A DNA stretch of 55,086 nt from CAZTHL01 sp964613585 (GCA_964613585.1 CAZTHL010000016.1:1-55086), one strand, 5' to 3'. Shown: positions 1 through 7,764, counted from the stretch's first letter. Translations and numbers: made by a program. The notes: generated by a model from the letters alone, not told the origin.

Positions 1-182
1 CGCCAGCGGCCCTGGAATGGCGCCGCCAGGAGAGCGGCGCCATGTCGGGGCATCAGCCGCTCCCCGCGAGCAGCTTGGGCAGCCGGATCAGGTTGTCGGC
101 GGCGGCCGTGAAGGTGAAGGACCAGCGCACGCGCTCGAGGCCACGGGAACGGGTGCGAGCCTGGCCGCCCGTGATCTTGATC
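1..182 (-). mobile_element. Truncated 3' fragment of the IS5-type element that is intact at 3314-4836
   Basis: Bases 1-182 are identical to 3625-3806 and lie in the same orientation. On the minus strand the piece holds the last 43 codons of the transposase (stop at 53-55) and the first codons of the coupled passenger ORF (ATG at 51-53). Identity ends abruptly at 182/183, where another transposase remnant begins on the plus strand. The window edge cuts the other side, so the remaining length of this copy is unknown. Confidence 0.9.
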
Positions 183-774
183 AAGGCGGGCAAGAACGCC
201 GAGGAGATCTGGCCCGACAACCCCGCATAAGGCACGGCAGAAGGATACCCAGGCGCGCTGGACGCTGAAAGTCTCCAAGGCCAGGCCGGCCGCCGACGGG
301 GCGCCAAGGGTGGACTTCGCCATTCCGGTCTTCGGCGACAAGCCGCACATCTCGATCGACCGCCGGCATGGCGTGATCCGCCGACGGAAGGTCACCGATG
401 CGGCGGCGCACGACGGCGCCCGGCTGCGCGAAGGGCTGGTCGATCCCGACAACACCGCATCGGACGTCTGGGCCGACAGCGCCTATCGATCGGCCGAGAA
501 CGACCGCTTCCTTCGCCAGGCCGGCAAGGTCAGCCGCATCCACCGCAGAAAGCCCAAGGGGAAACCGAAGCCCAAGCGCATGGCCCGCGCCAATGCGGCG
601 AAATCGGTCGTCCGGTCGGCGGTGGAGCATCCCTTCGCCCATCACAAGGGCATCATGGGCCTGGTGATCCGCACCATCGGCCTGGCCCGCGCCGAGGCCA
701 CGATCACCCTCACGGACATGGCCTGCAACATTAAGCGATGGTGCTGGTTCGACCGGCGACGAGCGCCCGCATAA
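183..774 (+). pseudogene. IS5-family transposase remnant, 5'-truncated and frameshifted
   Basis: The C-terminal half of a DDE transposase of the IS5 family. Visible blocks are the fragment 'EEIWPDNPA', then in the next frame 'DFAIPVFGDKPHISIDRR', 'DVWADSAYRS' (second catalytic Asp region) and 'SAVEHPFAHHKG' (Glu region), ending 'IGLARAEATITLTDMACNI'. The two frames join at base 228, where one extra T turns an expected Pro-Ala-Lys-Ala reading into a stop. The 5' half is missing because the sequence abuts another IS fragment at 182. It cannot encode an active transposase. It is a different subgroup from the IS at 3314-4836. No terminal inverted repeat could be assigned. Confidence 0.85.
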
Positions 775-888
775 CGCCCCTGGGCAACAAACGAGCCTCG
801 CTTCACCAACTCAAAGGCGATCATCGATCAGCTCAGACACATCCAACCCCCAAACGGGCTAAAAATTGGGGTTCCCGGAGGTGTCCAG

Positions 889-1152
889 GTGTCGATCATG
901 GCAACCATGAATTTTTCCCTGCCCGATCCCATCAAAGACTGGGTGGAGGCGCAGACCAAAACCGGAAGCTACAGCAACGCGAGCGATTATGTCCGCGATC
1001 TGATCCGCCGCGATCAGGAGCGCGCGGACAAGCTGGCCGAGCTGCAAAAGCTCATTGACGAGGGCATGGCCAGCGGCGTCAGTTCCCCAAGCATGGATGA
1101 TATTCTAAGTGAAGCCCGTACCCGTACAGCCGGCAACAACCACGACAGATGA
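889..1152 (+). CDS. parD: ParD-family type II antitoxin, orphan
   Basis: 87 aa. The N-terminus 'MATMNFSLPDPIKDWVEAQ' followed by 'YSNASDYVRDLIRRDQERA' is the ribbon-helix-helix ParD/CopG-like pattern; in this family it binds DNA as a dimer and neutralises a ParE RelE-fold toxin. The GTG at 889 is preferred over the ATG at 898 because GGAGGTG at 877-883 lies at good spacing. No ParE follows: beyond the stop the next gene is convergent. The last residues (ARTRTAGNNHDR) look unlike the usual ParD tail, so the 3' end and toxin may have been lost together. GC is lower than in core genes, in keeping with transfer. Confidence 0.8.
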   Translation: MSIMATMNFSLPDPIKDWVEAQTKTGSYSNASDYVRDLIRRDQERADKLAELQKLIDEGMASGVSSPSMDDILSEARTRTAGNNHDR

Positions 1153-1168
1153 AAACGGGGTGCTAATT

Positions 1169-1656
1169 TTAAAACTGCCACTTCTGGTCACGGATGAACT
1201 GAAGAACGTCGATGCAGCGCAATGTTCCTGATAGCAGACATAAGGCATTTTCGGCTTGTTTTCAGATCCGCCTTTTTCTTCCGTGACTACAACCAGTTTT
1301 GGGTTGTGAGAAAGTACAAGCGCGATGACAATAGGATCAGCGCCGGATTTTCCTTTGACGGTATCGACCAGGCGCGGATATTTATTCATGACATAGCTGA
1401 TTCCACCCTGAAATCCGTCAATCTCAACAAACATCTGATCCCGGTCTTTGCACCAGCGACAAAGAGTATCGCCTTCCTTCTTTTCCAGCTCAACCAGCAC
1501 ATCCATCGGTGAGATCAGCCGGCCCCGCTCGATCAGTGCGCCGATCCTCTCCCACAGGGGAGGCAGGACATCCGGCGGATAGGCCCTCACCCAGGCATGG
1601 ATCAGGGCGCTTGTGTCAATGCAGTAGATGAACTCGCTATCCGCCACGCCGTTCAC
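1169..1656 (-). pseudogene. DUF4411 PIN-like protein, 3' frameshift
   Basis: The N-terminus 'EFIYCIDTSALIHAWVRAYP' carries the PIN-type first acidic motif (xIDTSAL), and 'GADPIVIALVLSHNPKLVVVTEE' the later acidic motif of DUF4411 proteins, which are found beside HTH-ImmA/IrrE proteins as toxin-antitoxin-like pairs. The open frame runs on to 1105 with an unfamily-like tail. In another frame, just after the Cys codon near 1235, the sequence reads 'RCIDVLQFIRDQKWQF' and stops at 1169, which is the expected DUF4411 ending. A single-base indel at about 1222-1240 therefore probably broke the end. It starts at GTG 1656, overlapping the upstream stop as GTGA. The family assignment is good; loss of function is inferred. 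Confidence 0.75.
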
Positions 1657-2843
1657 CCTATCCCGACCGTCATTTCAATCCGGGGCAGATGCTTCACGCG
1701 CACGCCGAGATAAGCGGAAACATCACTCAGTGTAATACGGTTCTGATAGTAATTATTCAGAACTAGCCGCACAAAAGTCCTGCCGTTCTCAAGCACGGTA
1801 TCGCGCGCAGGGTTCTTGCGGAACTCCTTGTCCCTGTATTGCTCCCGCTCCGCTGCTTTACGTGCCTGATGCTCAGCGGCATATTGCGCACGCTTCTTAC
1901 GGTAGAAACGGTCCGACGTCCGGCTAAAATTCAGGAGCCGCCGAACGATAGCTTCGCGGCTGACACTGTAATGCCTGGACAATTCTTCAATGGTATCGTC
2001 AGGCCATTCGATTGCGCCTGCCGGCGCGCTTTGCACAGCGCGTTCGGCAAGGAACCGCTCCTTCGGCATGAGGGCAGCTGCGGCAACCTGATTGCAGAAA
2101 ATCTCAACCCGCGCATCTTCAGGCGGGCGCGCGGCATCCACGTCAAGATCGGACGCGCCACTGATGCGCAGCATTAAATGTGCGAATTCATGCAAAAGGG
2201 AGAAAGTCCGCCGGTTATAGACATCCTTGCGGTTTACCGCCACAACCGGCAGAACATCGCCTGAAAGCGTAAATCCAGACACTTCGCCGGTTTCCACCCT
2301 GGTCATCTGAAAGACCAGAACGCCGGAATTTTCGATGCGCTCGCGCCAGGCGTTGAACGCCACGCGCCCCTCGCGCCATTGGATTTGCTCGCTGTAGGTG
2401 ATTGCGAGCGCTTTGCGGATTCTCTCCCCAAGAACTTCCGGATCATCCTCCAGTGACGCCGTCAAATCAAATTGTGATGGTTCTTCATCGAGATCATCAA
2501 GCAACTCAAGCGCCAGTTCCCGCCGTTGCTGGGCCGAACGCATTTCATAAACAAGGCCAGGGGAATGTTCGCGCAAACCCGTCTCCGGAAGACGCCTCAG
2601 GTCCCTCATGACTTTGAAGGTGATGGGAATTTCAGACAAATAGAAGACGCTCACCGGCCTCTTGTAGAGATCGGCAATTCTCCGGAGCTGCTTGATAGTC
2701 GCGAAGTCCTCACCTTCCTCTCACGAGGCCAGACGTTCAGGTTTAACCTGCAAACGCTTTGCGGCAAGTTCCCGCGAGAAGCCCGCAGTTTCTCTTGCCC
2801 ATACCAGAAGTTCCTTCTTTATTTCCGCTTTTGGTGACTTCAT
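1653..2843 (-). pseudogene. HTH plus ImmA/IrrE (M78) metallopeptidase with an in-frame stop
   Basis: Reading from ATG 2843 gives an Xre-type helix-turn-helix N-terminus (ETAGFSRELAAKRLQVKPER) that runs into TGA at 2721-2723 (codon 41), exactly where the family has the Trp of 'W-E-E-G'. The same frame then continues without interruption (EEGEDFATIKQLRRIADLYK) into the M78 domain with zinc motif 'HEFAH' and ends at 1653, about 396 codons in all. A GTG at 2654 could start a shortened 333-aa protein without the DNA-binding domain. The downstream partner is the DUF4411 gene (GTGA overlap). In this arrangement the HTH-peptidase is normally the antitoxin/regulator. Either a nonsense mutation or a sequencing error is possible. 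Confidence 0.85.
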
Positions 2844-2866
2844 GGCATCCGCCTTTGCAAATTCTA

Positions 2867-3180
2867 TCATATGGCGCGTTCAGATTTCGAGGAATCCCCT
2901 AATGCGCTTGGCGGATTTCTCTTTTCGTTTTTGCCGGAGGCCATGACCTGTCCATCGCCAACATACCCCCGCCGTTCCTTGCGCCGGACCGTCCTGGGAC
3001 CGGCGGCCATCGCTTCGCTTTCACTTGTGAACCAGCTTTCCCGCATCTTGCCCGGCTGAGCGATCCGGCCCCATTCCCGGACGATGGCCCATGCCCCGAA
3101 CAGGGTAGGGGTGAGCGTGAGCGCATAGAAGCGCCGCATATTGCGCGCCGGGTCCTGCCTTGTGAGATGTGCGCCTTCAT
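2867..3180 (-). pseudogene. WGR-domain protein, frameshifted near its start
   Basis: From ATG 3139 the protein reads 'MRRFYALTLTPTLFGAWAIV' followed by 'REWGRIAQPG', the WGR domain found alone or in some PARPs and helicases as a nucleic-acid-binding module. The family's usual N-terminal strand (xLTRQDPARN) sits just upstream in the same frame, but the only start with a plausible ribosome site, ATG 3180, is in another frame, so one base appears to be lost between 3160 and 3175. ATG 3180 overlaps the stop of the recombinase remnant as ATGA, so the two were once coupled. A shortened protein from 3139 is possible but has no visible ribosome site. Confidence 0.7.
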
Positions 3181-3311
3181 GATCCGCTCTCCGCTATCCC
3201 GCTCCGGCCCCCAGGCATGTGCCGGTAGAGCGTCGAGGGAGCCACGCCAAGCCGCCGGGCCACGTCCTTAACCTTGATCTCCGGATCGCTCAGAAGCGCT
3301 CTGGCGGCCGT
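3177..3311 (-). pseudogene. C-terminal tail of a serine recombinase/resolvase
   Basis: The minus strand encodes 'AARALLSDPEIKVKDVARRL' followed by 'GVAPSTLYRHMPGGRSG', the Hin/Tn3-resolvase C-terminal helix-turn-helix. No catalytic domain remains: the intact IS begins directly upstream in the coding sense (TA at 3312-3313). The other IS flank, beyond 4838, does not read as a resolvase, so the N-terminal part was deleted or moved rather than simply interrupted. The presence of a site-specific recombinase suits a mobile-island origin for this region. Confidence 0.7.
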
Positions 3312-3326
3312 TAGCAGGCTGCTGAA
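3312..3326 (+). repeat. Left terminal inverted repeat of the IS, with flanking TA
   Basis: TAGCAGGCTGCTGAA; its reverse complement is found at 4824-4838. The first TA is probably target DNA. Confidence 0.8.
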
Positions 3327-3329
3327 GGA

Positions 3330-3677
3330 CTACGCCGGCTCGCAGACGAAGCCGGAATCGTCGCCTTTGTGGAAGTAGATGTGACCGACGAGGCGGCCAG
3401 CGGTGCCGGGGCTGAGCCAGCCGCGGCCGGAGACCGGATCGCCTTCGTCGACGCCCTGCCAGCTGAACTCGGCGACGGGCCCGCCTTGACGGGCCTCGTA
3501 GCGAACGTCGAGCCAGACGGTGACCGCGATGAAGCGCATCTCGCCGTCGGCGCCGTTGATCAGAAGGGAGGCCGGGCCGAGCCGGTCGATCGCCGCGTTG
3601 TCCCAGAGATCCATCTCGACGATGCGCCAGCGGCCCTGGAATGGCGCCGCCAGGAGAGCGGCGCCATGTCGGGGCAT
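3330..3677 (-). CDS. IS-borne passenger protein of unknown function
   Basis: 115 aa. Its ATG (3675-3677) shares one base with the transposase stop (TGATG), so translation is probably coupled. Recognisable features are 'GRWRIVEMDLWDN' near the N-terminus, 'WLDVRYEARQGGPVAEFSW' and 'GVDEGDPVSGRGW' in the middle, and the tail 'HKGDDSGFVC'. I recall similar small proteins annotated as hypothetical in many genomes, and the rich aromatic and acidic content suggests a folded domain. Its place inside the IS suggests that it travels with the transposase. A role in transposition is inference only. No catalytic motif is evident. Confidence 0.7.
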   Translation of the reverse strand: MPRHGAALLAAPFQGRWRIVEMDLWDNAAIDRLGPASLLINGADGEMRFIAVTVWLDVRYEARQGGPVAEFSWQGVDEGDPVSGRGWLSPGTAGRLVGHIYFHKGDDSGFVCEPA

Positions 3678-4759
3678 CAGCCGCTCCCCGCGAGCAGCTT
3701 GGGCAGCCGGATCAGGTTGTCGGCGGCGGCCGTGAAGGTGAAGGACCAGCGCACGCGCTCGAGGCCACGGGAACGGGTGCGAGCCTGGCCGCCCGTGATC
3801 TTGATCCAGCCGATCGCTTCCTCGATCAGCTTTCTGGCCTTCTGGCTCAGCGCGTAGCCGGCAGGGCGCGTCGTCCGGCCGTCGATCGCCGACCGCCGAC
3901 CGCTGGTGTTCCGGGCGACGTGCGAGGTCACCCAACGCTCGCGTAGATCGGCCACGAAGTCCTTGGCGTCATAGCCGCGATCGGCGCCGGGGGTCGCTCG
4001 CCCTTGGGTCGGCCGCCGATCGAGCATGGCGAGCGCAGCCAGACGTTCGGCGTGACCCGAGGCCCGGGTCAACTCGGCGTCGACCACCAAGCCGTTGCGG
4101 TTTTCCATCAAGAGATGGCCGAGGAAGCACAGGCGTGCCCCCATCCCGGGACCCTTGCGATAGAGCCGCGCATCGCGGCCGGTCGTCGATGCGTGGGTCG
4201 CATTGCTGCGCCGCTCACCATGAAAGTCGCGGCTGTCGTTGCGACCGGCGGACGGCGGCTCGTCACCGCCGTCCTTGGGTCGGAAGCTCTTGGTCGAGGC
4301 CCAGGCCTCGATCAGCGTCCCGTCGACGCTGAAGGGCTCGCTCGACAGCAGCCGGCAAACCTCGGGACGGTCCAGCAGACGCGCCAGGAACGCCGCCGCC
4401 ACGTCGCCCGCGAGCAGACGGTCACGGTTCTTGGAAAAGGTCGAGGCGTCCCACACCCGGTCGTCGATGCCGAGGCCCGCGAACCAGCGGAACAGCCGAT
4501 CAACCTCGAGCCGCTCCATCAGCTGCCGTTCCGAGCGGATCGAGTAGAACGCTTGCGGCAGCATCGCGCGAAGGAGTTGCTCCGGCGGGATCGACGGCCG
4601 TCCGACCCTGGCGTAGAGCCCACAGAACACCGGCGACAGCTCGTCCAGCACGGCGTCGGCGAGCGCGCGGATCGCCCGCAACGGGTGCCTCGGCGGCACC
4701 CGCGCCTCCAGATCCACATAGCTGAACAGCGATCCCGGCTGCCCGTCCGATCCCCGCAT
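3677..4759 (-). CDS. IS5-family transposase
   Basis: 360 aa from ATG 4759, chosen because GGAGGTG precedes it closely; an upstream in-frame ATG at 4879 lies outside the IS end. The N-terminal DUF772-type domain reads 'GSLFSYVDLEARVPPRHPLR' and 'FYSIRSERQLMERLEVDRLF'. The DDE region shows 'FSVDGTLIEAWAS' (first Asp), 'GADRGYDAKDFVADLRER' (second Asp) and a C-terminal 'IEEAIGWIKITGGQ' (Glu region). Length and motifs look complete, so it may be active. The last 43 codons are duplicated exactly at 53-182. Confidence 0.9.
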   Translation of the reverse strand: MRGSDGQPGSLFSYVDLEARVPPRHPLRAIRALADAVLDELSPVFCGLYARVGRPSIPPEQLLRAMLPQAFYSIRSERQLMERLEVDRLFRWFAGLGIDDRVWDASTFSKNRDRLLAGDVAAAFLARLLDRPEVCRLLSSEPFSVDGTLIEAWASTKSFRPKDGGDEPPSAGRNDSRDFHGERRSNATHASTTGRDARLYRKGPGMGARLCFLGHLLMENRNGLVVDAELTRASGHAERLAALAMLDRRPTQGRATPGADRGYDAKDFVADLRERWVTSHVARNTSGRRSAIDGRTTRPAGYALSQKARKLIEEAIGWIKITGGQARTRSRGLERVRWSFTFTAAADNLIRLPKLLAGSG

Positions 4760-4823
4760 CACCACCTCCGCGACCGACACCACGACATCGAACCACGCCA
4801 ATGCGGCCAGCGCGAGTGGGGTT

Positions 4824-4838
4824 TTCAGCAGCCTGCTA
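4824..4838 (+). repeat. Right terminal inverted repeat of the IS, with flanking TA
   Basis: TTCAGCAGCCTGCTA, the exact reverse complement of 3312-3326. Confidence 0.8.
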
Positions 4839-5047
4839 GGCGACGCCCGGCCGCCGGCCTTGCTCCGAATGCTGGACAAAAGTCGCCGAAGTTTTATTGG
4901 TGTTTGTCTAGGGCATTGTTGAAGCCGTCGCGGATGCTCTCATGACTTTGTTCGAGCCTTGTCTTGGGACGACTAGGCCTGTTCATGGGTTTTTAAGAGC
5001 CTGGCCGCATAGTCCCGGCGTCGAGGGCGAGGAAGGGGGACGGGAGG

Positions 5048-5446
5048 ATGAGCAGCCTAGCGAGGATTTTGGTGCCGACGGCCGGCGCCGCCATTCTGGC
5101 CGGCGCCGCGGCCGCCACCCTGGTAGGCGAGGGGGCGCCGGTCAGCTTTGTCGAGCTGGAGCTGCGTCAGGTTCCGCGGGTCGAGGACGGCCGGGTTCAG
5201 GGCCGGGCCGATCTGGTGTTCGCGCTCGAGGTCGCCGACCCGGCGACGGCGGCGCGGGTCCAGGCGGTCATGCCGAGGCTGAGCGACCGGAGCCTCGCCC
5301 TGCTGCTCGGCACCGCCAGCGCCGAGGGCGCCATCGGGCAGGACGATGTGGCCTTTCTGCCGCGGCAGATCGAGTACGCCGCCGATGAGATCCTCGGGGA
5401 GGGGGTTGTCCGACGGGCTCTGGTGCAGGAGGCCCATTTCTTCTGA
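5048..5446 (+). CDS. Small secreted or membrane-anchored protein of unknown function
   Basis: 132 aa. ATG 5048 follows a purine-rich ribosome site (GAGGAAGGGGGACGGGAGG). Residues 7-25 form a hydrophobic Ala-rich signal peptide or anchor, followed by a soluble domain ('SFVELELRQVPRVEDGRVQG'...'LVFALEVADPATAARVQAVM') that ends 'DEILGEGVVRRALVQEAHFF'. The anchor plus beta-rich core plus a C-terminal 'DEILGEG.V...L.Q' pattern faintly recalls FliL-like flagellar proteins, but no flagellar genes are near and I do not assign it. It stands alone between the IS and a convergent TAXI gene. Confidence 0.65.
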   Translation: MSSLARILVPTAGAAILAGAAAATLVGEGAPVSFVELELRQVPRVEDGRVQGRADLVFALEVADPATAARVQAVMPRLSDRSLALLLGTASAEGAIGQDDVAFLPRQIEYAADEILGEGVVRRALVQEAHFF

Positions 5447-5491
5447 GGGTCTGCCTTGGGGGGCGGCTTCCGAGGGTCGGCCTTGGGGGGC
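5445..5491 (+). repeat. Two imperfect 20-bp direct repeats, period 27
   Basis: GAGGGTCTGCCTTGGGGGGC at 5445-5464 and a copy with one change at 5472-5491. The first begins within the stop-codon region of the 5048 gene. A short GC hairpin (CCGACGC/GCGTCGG) follows at about 5491-5506 and may terminate that gene. Confidence 0.6.
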
Positions 5492-5620
5492 CGACGCCTG
5501 CGTCGGACGGAGACGGGTCAAGGGAGCATCAACAAGAAGGCGCCCGCTCGACAGGGTGGGCGCAATCCGGCCGCGCGGCGCATCCGAGGGGGCAGGATGC
5601 CGCGGCCGGCCGGTGACCAT

Positions 5621-5652
5621 GCGGGCCCGGTCGCCAACGCGGCCGGGCCCGC
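5621..5652 (-). terminator. GC hairpin after the TAXI binding-protein gene
   Basis: Perfect 10-bp stem GCGGGCCCGG/CCGGGCCCGC with a 12-base loop, starting 7 bases beyond the minus-strand stop at 5659. There is no T-tract, so it is terminator-like by position only. Confidence 0.45.
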
Positions 5653-5658
5653 GCACGC

Positions 5659-6654
5659 TCAGCCGGCGAGCTCGTCCGGGATCTGGTAGCCGTTCTCCTC
5701 GAACCAGCGGACGGCGCCCGGATGCCAGGGCAGGATGCCGTTCTTGTCGACGTTCTCCGGCACCGTCTCCTCGGCTGCGCTGTGGATTTCCAACATCCGG
5801 TCATGGTTGGTCATGACCGCGTCGACCACGGCGTAGATGAAGCCCTCCGACAGATCGGCGTCGGCCACGGCGAAGTTCCACATGGATACCGAGTCCTGCG
5901 CCGAGGCCATCGACGGATAGGTGTCGGCCGGGATGGTGAACGGCGAGACCGGATGGTTCTCGACCAGGGTGGCCACCTGGTCCTCGGTGAAGCCGAAGAA
6001 CACCACGTTGTTTTGCGCCTCGACCTGGCTGAAAGCCGGGAATGGCAGGCCGGCCTGGAACGAGAAGACCTCGATCAGGCCGTCCTGCAGCTGGCCGGCG
6101 AGGTCGGCCGCGCCGCCGTACTGTACGGTGATCGGAATGCCCAGGGTCTCGTAGAAGCGCGGCCAGTAGGTGCCCGGGGTGCCGCCGACCGGGCCGACGC
6201 CGACGCTGGCGTTCGCCGGGATATCGGCGATGCTCTCGATGCCGGAGCCGGCCAGCGCGACGGAGTGGAACGCCGACTGGTACATCGGGAAGATCGCCCG
6301 CAGCTTGTCGTGCTCGACATTCGGGTTGACCTCGTTGCGGCCCGCGAGCGCCTCCTGCGCGGGCCCCAGGGTCATCAGCCCGAGGTCGACCTGATCGGTC
6401 TGGATCAGCGCGGCGTTGTGCACCGGGCCGCCGGTCACCTCGGCCGAGCCGGACAGGCCGAGCTCCTGGGCCACCAGGTTGGCCATGCCGGAGCCGTATA
6501 CGAAGTAGGTGCCGCCCTGACTGGCGGTGCCGACGGTGAAGCTCGAGGGCCAGTCGGAGCGGTCCTGCTCCTGCGCCAGGGCCGGCGCGGCGCCGGTGAG
6601 GGCGGCGAGGAACGCGGCGCCGGCAAGCCCGGCGTGGTGGCGGGGTGCGGTCAT
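5659..6654 (-). CDS. TAXI-family TRAP transporter substrate-binding protein (orphan)
   Basis: 331 aa from ATG 6654, with GGGAGA 9 bases upstream. A Sec signal peptide covers residues 1-27 (AAFLAALTGAAPALA-Q). The mature protein has the TAXI hallmark 'FTVGTASQGGTYFVYGSGMA' near its N-terminus, 'VGPVGGTPGTYWPRFYETLG' in the hinge region and 'LPWHPGAVRWFEENGY' at the end. TAXI proteins deliver a periplasmic ligand to a fused TRAP permease. No permease is adjacent; the nearest is at 36801-38972, beside a close paralog (35427-36431), which it might serve. The substrate is unknown. Confidence 0.9.
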   Translation of the reverse strand: MTAPRHHAGLAGAAFLAALTGAAPALAQEQDRSDWPSSFTVGTASQGGTYFVYGSGMANLVAQELGLSGSAEVTGGPVHNAALIQTDQVDLGLMTLGPAQEALAGRNEVNPNVEHDKLRAIFPMYQSAFHSVALAGSGIESIADIPANASVGVGPVGGTPGTYWPRFYETLGIPITVQYGGAADLAGQLQDGLIEVFSFQAGLPFPAFSQVEAQNNVVFFGFTEDQVATLVENHPVSPFTIPADTYPSMASAQDSVSMWNFAVADADLSEGFIYAVVDAVMTNHDRMLEIHSAAEETVPENVDKNGILPWHPGAVRWFEENGYQIPDELAG

Positions 6655-6846
6655 TGCTGAGGTCTCCCGGATCGATCGTCGTGGCTTTTGTTTGTTTCTT
6701 GTGCAGATATGTCGCATCGAGGCCAAACTTCCAGATGCGTCATCGGCGGAACCTGTACCTCCGCGAGTGCCCGCGATCACGAAATCGTCAGACCAGGTGA
6801 GCCGCGGCGCCGCCTTTCAGGCGGCGGCGCTTGCCTTCGGCGTGCC

Positions 6847-7551
6847 ATGCCGCTGTCCGTGGTGATCCCGGCGCTCGATGAGGCCGCGCGGCTGCCGGCG
6901 ACGCTGGAGGCCGTGCGGCGCGGCGTCCCCGCGGCCGAGATCGTCGTCGCCGACGGCGGCTCGCGCGACACCACCCGTGCCATCGCGATGGCCGCGGGCG
7001 CACGCCTGGTCGACGCTCCGGAAGGCCGCGGCCGGCAGCTGGCCGCCGGCGCCGCCGCCGCGCGGGGGCCCTGGCTCCTGTTCCTGCATGCCGACAGCGC
7101 GCCCGGCCCCGGCGCCGCGGAGGCCGCCCAGGATTTCATGGCCGGACCCGATGCGGCGTCCCGGGCCGCCTTCTTCCGCTTCGCCCTCGACGACCCGGCG
7201 CCCGCGGCGCGCCGGCTGGAGCGGATGGTGGCGTGGCGCTGCCGGTGGCTGGCGCTGCCCTACGGCGACCAGGGGCTGCTGATCCACCGCCGCCTCCACG
7301 ACCATGTCGGCGGCTTCCGGCCGCTGCCGCTCATGGAGGACGTCGACCTGGTGAGGCGGCTCGGGCGCCACCGCCTGGTCGGGCTCGACGCGCCGCTGGT
7401 GACATCGGCCGAGCGCTTTCGGCGCGACGGCTACCTGGCCCGCTCGGCCCGCAACCTGCTGTGCCTGGCGCTGTGGCGCGCCGGCGTGCCGCCTCGCCGC
7501 CTCGTGCGGCTGTACCAGGGCTTACCTCGGCGGTCCCGGGTCGCGCCGTAG
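6847..7551 (+). CDS. TIGR04283-type family 2 glycosyltransferase
   Basis: 234 aa. The start 'MPLSVVIPALDEAARLPATL' is the GT2 nucleotide-sugar fold entry, 'EIVVADGGSRD' the first acidic motif and 'LFLHADSAPG' the DxD-like metal site. 'YGDQGLLIHRRLHDHVGGFR' and 'LMEDVDLVRRL' are typical of the TIGR04283 group, often labelled arsenosugar-biosynthesis-type although most members are untested. The usual TIGR04282 partner is absent here. ATG 6847 was chosen as it begins the conserved fold; the open frame extends upstream to 6688 without family features. Confidence 0.85.
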   Translation: MPLSVVIPALDEAARLPATLEAVRRGVPAAEIVVADGGSRDTTRAIAMAAGARLVDAPEGRGRQLAAGAAAARGPWLLFLHADSAPGPGAAEAAQDFMAGPDAASRAAFFRFALDDPAPAARRLERMVAWRCRWLALPYGDQGLLIHRRLHDHVGGFRPLPLMEDVDLVRRLGRHRLVGLDAPLVTSAERFRRDGYLARSARNLLCLALWRAGVPPRRLVRLYQGLPRRSRVAP

Positions 7552-7721
7552 GTCGGGTCGGGCGCCCGGCCCCGCGCCGACGCGGACAATCGGGCCGACC
7601 GGCAGAGCCGCCGTGCCGCGCGACCGGCTCATCGAGGGTGCCGGCGCGACAGGGGCCCCGCGGGACGCCATGCCAAGGGCCGCCGGGCTTCCGATCTCCG
7701 GTCGATGCCTCATCGTGTTCT

Positions 7722-7764
7722 CGGCTCAAGGGGCATCGCCGGCCCGCGCCAGGCGGAAACGCTA
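7722..7764 (-). repeat. Dispersed intergenic repeat, copy A
   Basis: Minus-strand TAGCGTTTCCGC (7753-7764) followed by a 26-bp stretch (7722-7747) identical, in inverted orientation, to 43247-43272. Related copies are at 12763-12845 and 43158-43272. The copy lies in the 334-bp gap 7552-7885, which otherwise shows no gene. Confidence 0.65.

Larger units (their letters stand above)
3314..4836 (-). mobile_element. Complete IS5-family insertion sequence with a passenger ORF
   Basis: About 1.52 kb bounded by near-perfect inverted repeats (left GCAGGCTGCTGAA from 3314, right TTCAGCAGCCTGC ending 4836). TA flanks both ends (3312-3313 and 4837-4838), consistent with a TA target duplication as in the IS427-like subgroup, although a longer TSD cannot be shown. 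It contains the transposase (3677-4759) and a coupled passenger ORF (3330-3677), both on the minus strand. A 182-bp piece of a second copy is at the window start. Confidence 0.85.

Noticed and set aside
4837..5047. Right flank of the IS as the missing half of the serine recombinase
   Set aside because: Joining the flanks at TA gives an open frame, but the upstream residues do not resemble a resolvase catalytic domain or linker.
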